Counted from the stretch's first letter, positions 1 to 8,165 are shown. The stretch is DNA of 44,765 nucleotides from DAISWO01 sp036826295 (GCA_036826295.1 DAISWO010000006.1:1-44765), one strand, 5' to 3'. A program made the numbers and translations. The notes: generated from the sequence alone by a model not told the origin.

Positions 1-32
1 ACCCTACTACAGATAAAGGCGTCAGGACAAGT

Positions 33-839
33 ATGTATACAAGCCAACTCTTAGATAGAGGTAGGGTACCAATGATACTGGCCTCTAACGCTGCAGTAGA
101 TGCCTTTACTTGGAGCAAAGATGGTAGATGGGCAGGAGCAGCTGCTGGAGTCGTATTCGGCGCTTGGTCTGGAGGACTAGGCGAAATTTTGCACCAGTAT
201 TATAAACGTATGCCTCGTACAGTCGAGGCAGTTCAGGAAGAATTCCCTGTAGCTGTAGATCTGATGGCGGATGCTCTCCCTGGAAGTCGAAAAAAGACTG
301 AAACTACTACCAACAACGAAACACCTATTGACAGCGCCGATATTGACTTTGATCCTACCGATGAACTTGATAGTGTTCTTGAAACAGAACCTGTGACTAC
401 TAAGACAAAAGAGAATTCACGAGGAAAACTTTTGCTTAAGGTTGCGACTGCCCCTGTTCGTTTACCTCTTAACGTCCTCCGGCGAGGGTTCTCTGCAACA
501 AACTTTGGATCAACTGCATATGTAAGCACCGCGACATTCCGAGGAGCAACGGCAACTGAAGCAAGAAAACAATACGTAAATGTCATGGGTTTTGGTGGTC
601 TATTTTGTGCTGGACTCGCATGGGGTGTTTGCGAAAGGATCGATAATCTTACTAATCAAGGTGAATACGAACAAGCGCAGGACCTTTTAAATTTCGTCAG
701 TAATGACGCAAACTGGCTAAAGCTCGGTGCTCTTTCGATAGCGCTTGAGCTCGGAATGGCAAAACGGCGTAAAAACAAAATGTTACGAGAAGGCCGTATT
801 ACAAACTCCAACGAGAGCCTTGAACCCGTTACCTCATAA
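33..839 (+). CDS. Hypothetical protein with hydrophobic segments, start possibly outside the window
   Basis: Not recognised. The 268-residue protein has a glycine/alanine-rich hydrophobic stretch near residues 33-52, an acidic Thr/Glu-rich disordered middle (about 90-130), a basic segment, and a second hydrophobic stretch near 188-207. It may associate with a membrane. The ATG at 33 has a weak AGGA at 24-27, but the frame stays open to the window edge, so the true start may lie upstream. An alternative internal start is the ATG at 72. Real coding is supported by the long open frame and by the promoter of the next gene starting just after its stop. Function unknown. Confidence 0.65.
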   Translation: MYTSQLLDRGRVPMILASNAAVDAFTWSKDGRWAGAAAGVVFGAWSGGLGEILHQYYKRMPRTVEAVQEEFPVAVDLMADALPGSRKKTETTTNNETPIDSADIDFDPTDELDSVLETEPVTTKTKENSRGKLLLKVATAPVRLPLNVLRRGFSATNFGSTAYVSTATFRGATATEARKQYVNVMGFGGLFCAGLAWGVCERIDNLTNQGEYEQAQDLLNFVSNDANWLKLGALSIALELGMAKRRKNKMLREGRITNSNESLEPVTS

Positions 840-886
840 GTAGTCTAATATTATCTCTTTCTCCACGCTAGGACTATAATGTAGAT

Positions 887-1252
887 ATGATAAAAATTGC
901 TGTTGTAGAGGATGAGCCCTTTATTCAAGAGATGTATAAACTGAAACTTGAACTCTCAGGCTACAAAGCAATAACAGCTTCAAACGGCTTTGAAGGGCTA
1001 GAGCTAATTAAAAAACACAAACCAGATCTGATTCTACTGGACATAAAAATGCCGGTTATGAGTGGGGATGAAATGCTAACAAAACTCCGTGAAACAGATT
1101 GGGGTGCTGATATCCCAGTCATAATCTTAACTAATATTAGCCGAGATGAAGCGCCTCACAATTTACGGTTTTTAAACGTAAAAAAGTATATTGTCAAAGC
1201 CCATTACACACCTACTCAAGTTATTCAGGAGATACAGAAAATCCTGAGATAA
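887..1252 (+). CDS. Single-domain response regulator (REC only), copy 1
   Basis: A stand-alone CheY-like receiver domain of 121 residues with no output domain. The acidic pocket is D9/E10, the phospho-acceptor is D52 in LLDIKMP, the switch threonine is T82 in VIILTN, and the conserved lysine is K104 in YIVKAHY. It should take a phosphoryl group from a histidine kinase and act by protein contact; no kinase is in the window. First of four tandem paralogues. A TATAAT at 875-880 ends 6 nt before the ATG with no Shine-Dalgarno, so the mRNA is probably leaderless. Confidence 0.93.
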   Translation: MIKIAVVEDEPFIQEMYKLKLELSGYKAITASNGFEGLELIKKHKPDLILLDIKMPVMSGDEMLTKLRETDWGADIPVIILTNISRDEAPHNLRFLNVKKYIVKAHYTPTQVIQEIQKILR

Positions 1253-1305
1253 CTAGTTGTTGTAGATAATAATTTGGTAATCATACTGTTTATGGTTATC
1301 ATCGT

Positions 1306-1686
1306 TTGGTGCCAAAAAATAAAAAGATCCTGCTCGTCGAAGATGACGACGCAATTAGAGAGATGTACCAAATCAAATTTGAATCAAGTGGACTTGAGGT
1401 TGATGTCGCGACAGATGGTAAACAAGCTCTTATAAAAGCTATCCAGATTAAGCCTGATTTGATGCTCCTTGATTTAAGGATGCCGATAATTGACGGCGAA
1501 ATTGTTCTAAGAAAACTCCAAAGATTTAAGTGGGCTGAGCGAATGAAAGTGATAGTAATTACAAACATAAGTTTTAGTGAAGCGCCAAAAGCATTGAAAG
1601 AACTTCGAATCGATAAATATATCGTAAAAGCTCACCACACTCCATCGCAAATAATGAAAGAAGTAAAATCATTGCTCAGTGTTTAG
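1306..1686 (+). CDS. Single-domain response regulator (REC only), copy 2
   Basis: A second receiver-only protein of about 126 residues. It has the acidic triad in LLVEDDD, the phospho-acceptor Asp in LLDLRMP, Thr in VIVITN and Lys in YIVKAHH. Its C-terminus (YIVKAHHTPSQ) is closely related to copy 1 (YIVKAHYTPTQ). The start is a TTG at 1306 or the adjacent GTG at 1309; no in-frame ATG precedes the conserved KKILLVEDD. Same strand as its paralogues, so it arose by local duplication. The partner kinase and output are unknown. Confidence 0.9.
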   Translation: MVPKNKKILLVEDDDAIREMYQIKFESSGLEVDVATDGKQALIKAIQIKPDLMLLDLRMPIIDGEIVLRKLQRFKWAERMKVIVITNISFSEAPKALKELRIDKYIVKAHHTPSQIMKEVKSLLSV

Positions 1687-1703
1687 CCCGCGAACTCAAG
1701 TAG

Positions 1704-1732
1704 TTGACAATGCAGTCTACGAGGCATATAAC
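1704..1732 (+). promoter_or_regulatory. Sigma70-type promoter for response regulator copy 3
   Basis: A near-consensus promoter, TTGACA (1704-1709), 17-nt spacer, TATAAC (1727-1732), lies between copies 2 and 3. It is the best -35/-10 pair seen in the window and predicts a leader of about 75 nt before the ATG at 1815. This differs from the leaderless layout of copy 1. Confidence 0.75.
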
Positions 1733-1767
1733 TGTTGTTAGGACCTTTTAAGTACAAGCGAGAGCCG

Positions 1768-1781
1768 TTGATTGCAATCAA
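1768..1781 (+). promoter_or_regulatory. Perfect 14-bp palindrome in the leader of response regulator copy 3
   Basis: TTGATTGCAATCAA is a perfect inverted repeat about 35 nt downstream of the TATAAC box and before a run of T residues near 1801-1807. It could be an operator for a dimeric regulator or a small leader hairpin. No cognate regulator can be assigned. Confidence 0.4.
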
Positions 1782-1814
1782 GTAATCACAAGATGCTTTC
1801 GTTTTTTTCATATC

Positions 1815-2289
1815 ATGACTAAAAAAATTGCAATAATTGAAGATGACGATGCTATATCTCAGATGTATGGCTTTAAATTTAAGGCTGAAGGCTTTGAGGT
1901 AGAATCAGCCGAAAACGGTATCAAAGGCCTGGAACTAATCGAAAAAATGAAGCNNNNNNNNNNNNNNNNNNNNNNNNNNNNNNNNNNNNNNNNNNNNNNN
2001 NNNNNNNNNNNNNNNNNNNNNNNNNNNNNNNNNNNNNNNNNNNNNNNNNNNNNCTGATATAATCCTGCTTGATTTAATGATGCCAGAGATGAACGGCGAT
2101 GAAATGCTAGCTAAGATGCGTGAAACCAAATGGGGTAGTAAAATCAAAGTTGTTGTGCTGACCAATCTAGGTGAAGAAGAAATACCAGCATCAGTCAAAC
2201 ATTTAGGAGTACTCGATATTGTAGTCAAAGCGCAATACACACCCTCACAAGTAATTGACCTAGTCAAAAAACTGCTATCCGAAAAGTAA
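1815..2289 (+). CDS. Single-domain response regulator (REC only), copy 3, interrupted by an assembly gap
   Basis: A receiver-only protein split by 100 Ns. The N-terminal part has the acidic pocket in IIEDDDA; the part after the gap resumes at DIILLDLMMPEMN with the phospho-acceptor Asp, Thr in VVLTN and Lys in VVKAQY. The bases on either side of the gap (ending ATGAAGC, resuming CTGATATAAT) are directly contiguous in copy 4, and closing the gap to zero length restores the reading frame, giving a 124-residue protein. The gap is therefore probably a scaffolding artefact at a repeated tract, although hidden extra copies remain possible. Confidence 0.85.
1954..2053. other. 100-N scaffold gap
   Basis: Exactly 100 unknown bases, a conventional gap size. 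It falls in a stretch of roughly 68 bp that is otherwise identical between response regulator copies 3 and 4, the kind of repeat at which an assembler breaks. The real length may be zero or may hold one or more extra tandem receiver genes. Confidence 0.95.
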
Positions 2290-2321
2290 ATACATAAAAA
2301 CATGGTAGGATAGTAAGTATT

Positions 2322-2687
2322 ATGGTGGCAAAAGTTGCAATAATTGAAGACGACCAAGCAATCTCGCAGATGTACCGTTTTAAATTTGAAGCAGAAGGTT
2401 ATGAAGTTGAAACTGCCGAGAATGGCAAGCTGGGACTTGCTCTGATCGAAAAAATGAAGCCTGATATAATCCTGCTTGATTTAATGATGCCAGAGATGAA
2501 CGGCGATGAAATGCTCGAGAAAATGCGAAAAACAAGTTGGGGTAGCAAGATTAAAGTTATAATCTTGACTAACATGGGTGAGCAAGAAATACCTGAAGAT
2601 GTAAAAAAACTTGGAGTTGCGTCAGTTATCCTTAAGGCCGATATGACGCCGAAACAAGTCGCCGAAGTTGTTAAAGCACAGCTTTAA
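2322..2687 (+). CDS. Single-domain response regulator (REC only), copy 4
   Basis: A 121-residue receiver-only protein with acidic pocket (IIEDDQ), phospho-acceptor Asp in LLDLMMP, Thr in VIILTN and Lys in VILKADM. It is nearly identical to copy 3 over the beta2-alpha3 region at both protein and DNA level, so this pair is the most recent duplication. A TAGGAT-like -10 lies about 10 nt upstream of the ATG. No output domain or kinase accompanies it. Confidence 0.92.
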   Translation: MVAKVAIIEDDQAISQMYRFKFEAEGYEVETAENGKLGLALIEKMKPDIILLDLMMPEMNGDEMLEKMRKTSWGSKIKVIILTNMGEQEIPEDVKKLGVASVILKADMTPKQVAEVVKAQL

Positions 2688-2716
2688 ATACCCCTTATGC
2701 TGATACAATATAGTTT

Positions 2717-2782
2717 ATGAATCCCGTTAGATATTATGAATTGCGATCCCAACGTACATGCCAAGGAGCTTTAAGAAGATGA
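2717..2782 (+). CDS. Small upstream ORF (21 codons) translationally coupled to murD
   Basis: A short ORF starts at an ATG 7 nt after a TACAAT hexamer (2704-2709), so it is itself a leaderless candidate. It encodes MNPVRYYELRSQRTCQGALRR and its TGA stop overlaps the murD ATG as ATGA. It carries an AAGGAG that could serve murD as a Shine-Dalgarno. Either it is a leader peptide delivering ribosomes to murD, or it is only a fortuitous ORF in the murD leader. The ATGA overlap and the promoter position favour a real role. Confidence 0.5.
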   Translation: MNPVRYYELRSQRTCQGALRR

Positions 2783-4137
2783 AGATAGCTATCTTAGGTT
2801 TTGGACTACAAGGTCAAGCAGCCCTTAATTATTGGGGTAAGCCTGAAAATGATTTAACCGTTTTCGATCTCAACGCAGTTGATGTGCCCGCCGGAACCAA
2901 AACTGTTTTTGGTAGCGACTACCTCAATAACCTACACGAATATGACCTGATTGTACGCTCCCCCGGCATTCACCCACAGAATATACTAGACAATAATACT
3001 GATCACCCAGAAGTTATGGACAAAGTAACAACTGTTACGAATGAATTTTTCCGCGTCTGTCCGGCGCCAATAATCGCTGTTACGGGCACAAAAGGTAAAG
3101 GCACGACCAGTAGTCTAATTGCAAAAATCCTAGAATCCGCTGGCCATCGTGTCCATCTGGGTGGCAATATCGGCACCCCGCCCCTAGATTTACTAAAAAA
3201 CGACATAAAAAATACCGACTGGGTAGTACTAGAGCTGGCTAACTTTCAAACAATTGATCTAAAGTTCTCGCCCCATATCGCAGTTTGCTTAATGGTGACA
3301 GCCGAACATCTGGACTGGCATCATGACATGTACGAATACATACGCGCTAAAGAACAACTTTTCGCTCATCAGACCCCGCAAAACATTGCTATATATAACT
3401 CGCGCAGTACATATTCTGAAGAGATCGCCGATAGCAGCAAAGCACACAAATTAAGTTATGAAGTGCCAGAAGTCGATGAAGAGCCAATTGAAACCAACGG
3501 CGCATACGTTCAAGGCAAACACATATTTGTTGAAGGCTTCAAAATATGCAATATTCACGATGTCAAATTGCTGGGAAGGCATAATCTACAGAATGTTTGC
3601 GCCGCACTTATCGCCACTTGGACAATAGTTGGCAATAATCCAAAAGTCTACAAACAAGCTATAAAATCTTTCACCGGTCTAGAACATCGACTAGAAATCT
3701 TAGCTGAAATCAATGGTATAAAATACGTAAACGACTCTTTTGGCACAACGCCCGAAACAGCAATTGTCGCTATTAAATCGTTTGCGCAACCAAAGATAAT
3801 GATCGTGGGGGGCTCTGATAAAGGAGCAAATTTTGCTGAACTGGCACAAACGATCGTATCCGGAAACGTTAAGCACCTTGTCGGGATTGGCATAATGGGT
3901 CCAAAAATCCTCAATACAGTAAAAGCCTATGATGCACAGAAAAAAATCACAATGACGCTACTTGATGACAACACAACGATGAACCAAATTGTTGATACTG
4001 CTACAAAACAAGCAGTTAAAGGTGATGTCGTACTGCTATCTACTGCCTGCGCAAGCTTCGGCATGTTCGAGAACTACAAAGATCGAGGAGACCAATTTAA
4101 GCAAGTTGTTCAAGCACTGTCCGGAGCTGCAAAATAA
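2779..4137 (+). CDS. murD: UDP-N-acetylmuramoyl-L-alanine--D-glutamate ligase (MurD)
   Basis: Cytoplasmic Mur ligase that adds D-glutamate to UDP-MurNAc-L-Ala using ATP. The N-terminal nucleotide-fold motif is MKIAILGFGLQGQAALNYW, followed by the Mur ligase P-loop VTGTKGKGTTSS, the HLDWH motif of the central domain, and a C-terminal domain with EHRLE and NDSFGTTPET. At 452 residues it is full length for the family. The ATG at 2779 begins at the conserved first strand, with AAGGAG upstream; an in-frame ATG at 2758 would add seven residues. Its 3' end overlaps the convergent murI, whose product makes the D-glutamate substrate. Confidence 0.95.
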   Translation: MKIAILGFGLQGQAALNYWGKPENDLTVFDLNAVDVPAGTKTVFGSDYLNNLHEYDLIVRSPGIHPQNILDNNTDHPEVMDKVTTVTNEFFRVCPAPIIAVTGTKGKGTTSSLIAKILESAGHRVHLGGNIGTPPLDLLKNDIKNTDWVVLELANFQTIDLKFSPHIAVCLMVTAEHLDWHHDMYEYIRAKEQLFAHQTPQNIAIYNSRSTYSEEIADSSKAHKLSYEVPEVDEEPIETNGAYVQGKHIFVEGFKICNIHDVKLLGRHNLQNVCAALIATWTIVGNNPKVYKQAIKSFTGLEHRLEILAEINGIKYVNDSFGTTPETAIVAIKSFAQPKIMIVGGSDKGANFAELAQTIVSGNVKHLVGIGIMGPKILNTVKAYDAQKKITMTLLDDNTTMNQIVDTATKQAVKGDVVLLSTACASFGMFENYKDRGDQFKQVVQALSGAAK

Positions 4138-4750
4138 TTGCCGGCTCGGGCTGTAATACTGTTATCTTTGGACCAGCAACAGCCACTATAAGATCCTCAA
4201 TCCAGTGATAATGTGTACATCCCAGTACGATAACATCAGCATTTTTTTCACGCACCTGATCAACCATTTTGCCGATTTCGTGTTTACTCATCTCGTTAGC
4301 TTCTATCAAACTTGACCAATCCGAACAATCCGGTTCAATAACCTCTATGTCGTGTGCATATTGCTCTTTCAGCTGTTGATACCTTTGGCTACCTAGAGTT
4401 GTTGGCGTCGCACAAACAGCAATTACCTTTTTCTTGCTCAGCGATGATGCGGTCTTAACCATCGGCACCACTAGAATAATTGGGACATCGAGCTGTTGTC
4501 TAAGTTTTTCGCCGAGCACTGTACTAATTGTGTTGCAGGCAATGATGATCACATCGACCTTTTCTGCTAAATCTTGAAGTATAGGAACAACTAACTTTTC
4601 TAGGGTTTCCACTGTCTTTGTACCGTACGGGAGGTTAGTGCTATCCTCGACACAGATTACTTCGATATTGCCAAACGCCGACTCCACAGCGTTGGCTACT
4701 GATTTCCCACCTACCCCAGAGTCAAATACGCCTACTCGAAACTTTTTCAT
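4097..4750 (-). CDS. murI: Glutamate racemase (MurI)
   Basis: Converts L-glutamate to D-glutamate for peptidoglycan, feeding MurD encoded next to it. The catalytic D10-S11 lies in FDSGVGG, the first catalytic cysteine is C72 in IIACNT, and the second is C178 followed by H180 in VLGCTH. At 217 residues it is shorter than the usual 250-270 but keeps both cysteines. Its start overlaps the folD stop by 4 nt (ATGA), implying translational coupling. Its last 41 nt overlap murD in convergent orientation. Confidence 0.94.
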   Translation of the reverse strand: MKKFRVGVFDSGVGGKSVANAVESAFGNIEVICVEDSTNLPYGTKTVETLEKLVVPILQDLAEKVDVIIIACNTISTVLGEKLRQQLDVPIILVVPMVKTASSLSKKKVIAVCATPTTLGSQRYQQLKEQYAHDIEVIEPDCSDWSSLIEANEMSKHEIGKMVDQVREKNADVIVLGCTHYHWIEDLIVAVAGPKITVLQPEPAIILQLRTVLEQLA

Positions 4751-5553
4751 GAGGTTCGATTCGATGCACTTCTAATTACATTTTCAAATAATGCACAGAC
4801 CGTGAGTGGGCCAACACCGCCCTTTTTTGGTGTTATCGTCAGATCATCTCGCACGTACACATCATCGTCTAGATCGCCTACTTTTTTGCCCGATTCACTA
4901 GCCACCCCTGCATCTACGACTACCGCGCCTTGCTTAATGTTTTCTGAATTAAGTATTGCAGGGCTACCTGTTGCTGTAACGATTACATCCGCTTCAAGGG
5001 TATGCTTCGACAGATCTTTGATTTCTCTACCAACAACCTCAACATTATAACCAGAAGATTTTAACGCTTTCTCCAGTGGAGCGCCGACCAGTCTTCCCCG
5101 TCCGATTAACAAAACCTTCTTATTTTTCAGCTCGACATTGTAACCAGACAACAACCACATTATGGCCATTGGGGTTGCTGGTTCAAACTCGGCATTTTCA
5201 CCCAGCGCATCCACGTCCTTTTGTGGACTAACTAAATTTACAATTTCTTCGGTCTCACTAGTATCGCTCAGCGGGAGCTGAACAATCACACCGTGTACCG
5301 AATCATCGTTGTTGAGTTCTATGATCTTGTGGCGAGCATCCTTTTGGTCTACCCGATATACATCAACGTCCACCTTGATATCTTGACCGTATTGCTTCTT
5401 TAAACGTACATAAACATTAATCACTGGGTCGTCTTTTACCTGAACAATCGCGAGCTTCGGATGAACGTGGTGGGCTTGAATAAGGGCTCGAACCTGTTTT
5501 GCTTGTCGAACCTTTATGTAACTAGCGAGTTCTGTTCCATTTAATAACTTCAT
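4747..5553 (-). CDS. folD: Bifunctional methylene-THF dehydrogenase / methenyl-THF cyclohydrolase (FolD)
   Basis: Interconverts 5,10-methylene-THF and 10-formyl-THF with NAD(P). Visible motifs: YVRLKK with the active-site lysine region, GVIVQLPLS, KDVDALG (usually KDVDG), the nucleotide-binding GRGRLVGAPL and C-terminal GGVGPLTVC. The segment after KDVD is shortened and the usual PCTP reads PATP. It is 268 residues from the ATG at 5553, which starts the family-like MKLLNGTELA; a TACAAT lies 9 nt upstream. Forms an operon with murI (4-nt overlap). Together with glyA it covers one-carbon metabolism. Confidence 0.94.
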   Translation of the reverse strand: MKLLNGTELASYIKVRQAKQVRALIQAHHVHPKLAIVQVKDDPVINVYVRLKKQYGQDIKVDVDVYRVDQKDARHKIIELNNDDSVHGVIVQLPLSDTSETEEIVNLVSPQKDVDALGENAEFEPATPMAIMWLLSGYNVELKNKKVLLIGRGRLVGAPLEKALKSSGYNVEVVGREIKDLSKHTLEADVIVTATGSPAILNSENIKQGAVVVDAGVASESGKKVGDLDDDVYVRDDLTITPKKGGVGPLTVCALFENVIRSASNRTS

Positions 5554-5580
5554 CAGATGTGTATTGTATAACACCTCAAT

Positions 5581-5612
5581 TAAAAAGAGGAGACTATTAG
5601 GCGCCTCCTCTT
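5581..5612 (-). terminator. Intrinsic terminator of the 5630-6118 gene
   Basis: Read on the minus strand, an 8-bp stem AAGAGGAG/CTCCTCTT is followed by TTTTTA. It lies just downstream of the minus-strand gene ending at 5630 and immediately upstream of the folD promoter. Confidence 0.8.
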
Positions 5613-5629
5613 AATTACGCAAACAAATA

Positions 5630-6118
5630 CTAGGCTGCTGCTGGTTTTGCAGATCCACCCTTTTTTCCGCCTGGGCCGACGTATTTTGCATCACCGAATG
5701 CTAATATAGCAAGACCAATAATGTTTAGGAAAATGAGAAGTAACGCAAACACTGGCTCTTTGCCGAATGATTTCGCCAATTCAATCGCTACAATTACGTA
5801 TAGTACTAGTGCAGCTATCGATGCAAAGATGTTGACGATAGGTATAAAGCAAAGTAGGTACACAAGAGCCCACCATCCTGGCTTGCCAGAGATTTCAGCT
5901 AAACACCACATGTTATAAACTGGGATAATTGACTTCCAACCTTCTACTCCAGCCTTTTCAAAGACTTTCCACATGCAAATAATGCCAAAAATTGCTATTG
6001 GGATAATAACAATCATCATTGCTGCCATCATACCTAATATTCCGGCGACAACACCTTCATCGACATTGCTGGTTGTTGTTGTATATGTATACGTTGCTTG
6101 AGCTAATTGATTTAACAC
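5630..6118 (-). CDS. DUF5684-like multi-spanning membrane protein
   Basis: A 162-residue protein with a short N-terminal Thr-rich tail and about four hydrophobic helices. The amphipathic KAGVEGWKSIIPVYNMWCL segment followed by GKPGWWALVYLLC is typical of the small 'signal-peptidase-associated' DUF5684 family, common in CPR genomes. The C-terminus is a soluble GGKKGG tail. The start is a GTG at 6118 with a strong GGAGG five bases upstream. Its own terminator follows. Molecular function unknown. Confidence 0.8.
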   Translation of the reverse strand: MLNQLAQATYTYTTTTSNVDEGVVAGILGMMAAMMIVIIPIAIFGIICMWKVFEKAGVEGWKSIIPVYNMWCLAEISGKPGWWALVYLLCFIPIVNIFASIAALVLYVIVAIELAKSFGKEPVFALLLIFLNIIGLAILAFGDAKYVGPGGKKGGSAKPAAA

Positions 6119-6227
6119 TTTTTCCTCCTTTTAGTTAATTCTTAATTACATTATAGCCCCCCAGTCTAGACGATGACAAGCAAATAAATGTTTATGTTTA
6201 ATGTCTGCTTTGCTATATGTTATTAGT

Positions 6228-6530
6228 ATGTCGAATCGTAAAAAACACTATAGAAAAAGCTATTTGCCTAGGCGGAATAGTCGTTTTGTTGATACTTGGA
6301 GTTTTATACACCTGATATTTGGAATCGTCTTTGGCCTGATATTTAGTCCGCTCATTGCCGTTCTTATTTTAATCGTCTGGGAGCCCATAGAAATATTTAT
6401 TATTTCGCCAATACTTGCTAGACACAAAATAGTATTCGGTTATGAGACCTTAAATAACTCCTTCTCAGATATACTTTTTGACATTATTGGCGTCTTAATT
6501 GCGGTTAATTTATTTAGACAGTATCTGTAG
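6228..6530 (+). CDS. Small membrane protein with two transmembrane segments
   Basis: A 100-residue protein with a basic N-terminus (SNRKKHYRKSYLPRR), a hydrophobic helix around residues 25-48 and a second near 80-96. The motif WEPIEIF between helices and SFSDILFDIIGV before the last helix look conserved but do not identify a family. The start at 6228 is preceded by TATGTT 6 nt upstream (leaderless type); an in-frame upstream start at 6201 would lie within the promoter. It is divergent from the preceding gene. Confidence 0.65.
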   Translation: MSNRKKHYRKSYLPRRNSRFVDTWSFIHLIFGIVFGLIFSPLIAVLILIVWEPIEIFIISPILARHKIVFGYETLNNSFSDILFDIIGVLIAVNLFRQYL

Positions 6531-6559
6531 CCAAGATTTATGATTGAATTATTTAGTAA

Positions 6560-8056
6560 TTATTTTGCGCATCTTACAGCAACAGCTTTGCTGGAGGAAG
6601 ACCCCGAGACATTAGCGATATAATATGAATACGGTTTTAGCTTTACATTCACTGATTTTCCTGATGATTTATATGTCTTCTTATTGACCATATTTACTAC
6701 TTTTTTAGAAACTTTTACCTTTATCTTTCCTGACCAGGTCTTATCCGAAAAGTTTACAACTACTAGAGTTTTTTGCTTATCCCTCTTCCGAAGGTACGAC
6801 ACGATGTAGTCTGATTTGCTATTACTCAACCAGGTTGTAGTCCCACCATAGAGTGATTTATTATTCTTTCTCAAACAACTTAATTGTTTAAATTTCTGAC
6901 GATTTTCTGGATGTGGCGGATTCTCCCAGGAATAATATCTAGTTTCATCGATTTTTGGTCCACCCGCCTGCGTATCGCCTATTTCTTGGCCATTAAAAAT
7001 GAAAGGTATGCCGTCAAGCGTAAAGTTGACTGCCATACCGGCGACCATTCCACTATTACCGCCAGAAAATGTAGCTGATCGCTCGACGGCATTTTGATCG
7101 TCAATCATGTTGTAGTAGCTTTCTTTATGGCCTGCTGGACGAGCCTTCCATGCATCAACAATCTCTGAGGCATTACGCGTTTTGCCGACAACTCCTCGGA
7201 GTACACTCTGTAAATAAAAATCATAAACCCCGTCAAAACCATACACCCCCTCTAGTTCGCTCTCCTTATTCGGTAAAGCATAGTCAATTTGCTTTCCAAA
7301 AGCCTCGCCAGTCATAAACCACGAGCTTTTTTGTTTTTTCATCTCGTTATTTAGTTTTGCCCATAAGGGTAACGGAACCGAATGTGCCATATCAATCCGA
7401 CAACCATCTATCCCAACCTTATCTACCCAAAATTTCGTAACATCAATTATATAATCCTGGACTTCGGGCTTTGACGTATCAAACTGCGCAATACCAAAGT
7501 TATTCTTAATAATTTGGCCTTGCTTGTCGTACTTATACCAATCTGAATGCTGAGTTACTAAGGGGCTATTAATCGCTGTGCCATGATAAACACAGTCCAT
7601 CATAACCTTCATATTCTTGTCATGGGCTTTTGATACATAAGTTTCAAAATAGTCTAGACGATCCTCTTTAGTGCCCTGGTTATTTCTGGTTTTTCCAGTA
7701 TATTTCCATGAAACATCATAATGGTCTAGTACTAGGTATGATGAAGTATGAACAGGCGTTAGCTGAATAACATTAACCCCCATACTCGCTAGTCCATCAA
7801 GACGTGAGGTTATGTTATCGAAAGCATTGCGTTGACCTAAAGAATCGTGCTGATAAAAAGGGATGTGTACTTGATAGACAATTTTTTTACCAATTTTTTG
7901 TCGACTTTTTGCTGGGTCACGCACATCAGCCTTAGTATTTTTGTCATTATTAGATCTGTTAAATATGAACAAACTTATTCCAGCAATTACAACTATCAGT
8001 ACAACAACCAGAAATAACTCTACAATCGCAAAGCCTTTTTGATTGAATCTTTTCAT
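6560..8056 (-). CDS. GH13 alpha-amylase-family protein with a type IV prepilin-like signal
   Basis: A 498-residue glycoside hydrolase family 13 protein, predicted to cleave or remodel alpha-glucans at the cell surface. GH13 region I is D154-CVYH158, region II GCRIDMAH with nucleophile D222 and R220, and region III MTGEAF with acid/base E251. Region IV reads YNMIDDQN, so the third carboxylate is present (D319/D320) but the usual preceding His of the HD pair is absent. A beta-rich C-terminal domain ends the protein. The N-terminus has QKG/FAIVE followed by a hydrophobic helix, a class III signal with Glu at +5 after G8. It is monocistronic. Confidence 0.9.
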   Translation of the reverse strand: MKRFNQKGFAIVELFLVVVLIVVIAGISLFIFNRSNNDKNTKADVRDPAKSRQKIGKKIVYQVHIPFYQHDSLGQRNAFDNITSRLDGLASMGVNVIQLTPVHTSSYLVLDHYDVSWKYTGKTRNNQGTKEDRLDYFETYVSKAHDKNMKVMMDCVYHGTAINSPLVTQHSDWYKYDKQGQIIKNNFGIAQFDTSKPEVQDYIIDVTKFWVDKVGIDGCRIDMAHSVPLPLWAKLNNEMKKQKSSWFMTGEAFGKQIDYALPNKESELEGVYGFDGVYDFYLQSVLRGVVGKTRNASEIVDAWKARPAGHKESYYNMIDDQNAVERSATFSGGNSGMVAGMAVNFTLDGIPFIFNGQEIGDTQAGGPKIDETRYYSWENPPHPENRQKFKQLSCLRKNNKSLYGGTTTWLSNSKSDYIVSYLRKRDKQKTLVVVNFSDKTWSGKIKVKVSKKVVNMVNKKTYKSSGKSVNVKLKPYSYYIANVSGSSSSKAVAVRCAK

Positions 8057-8165
8057 TTTTTTGTTTAATTACCCATTTTTAGAATCATTAAATATTAGTA
8101 TAGCGCATTGCCAATCATTCAGTACAAAGTGATTCAAACGTTGATGCCCATGGTAAAATTAGACT

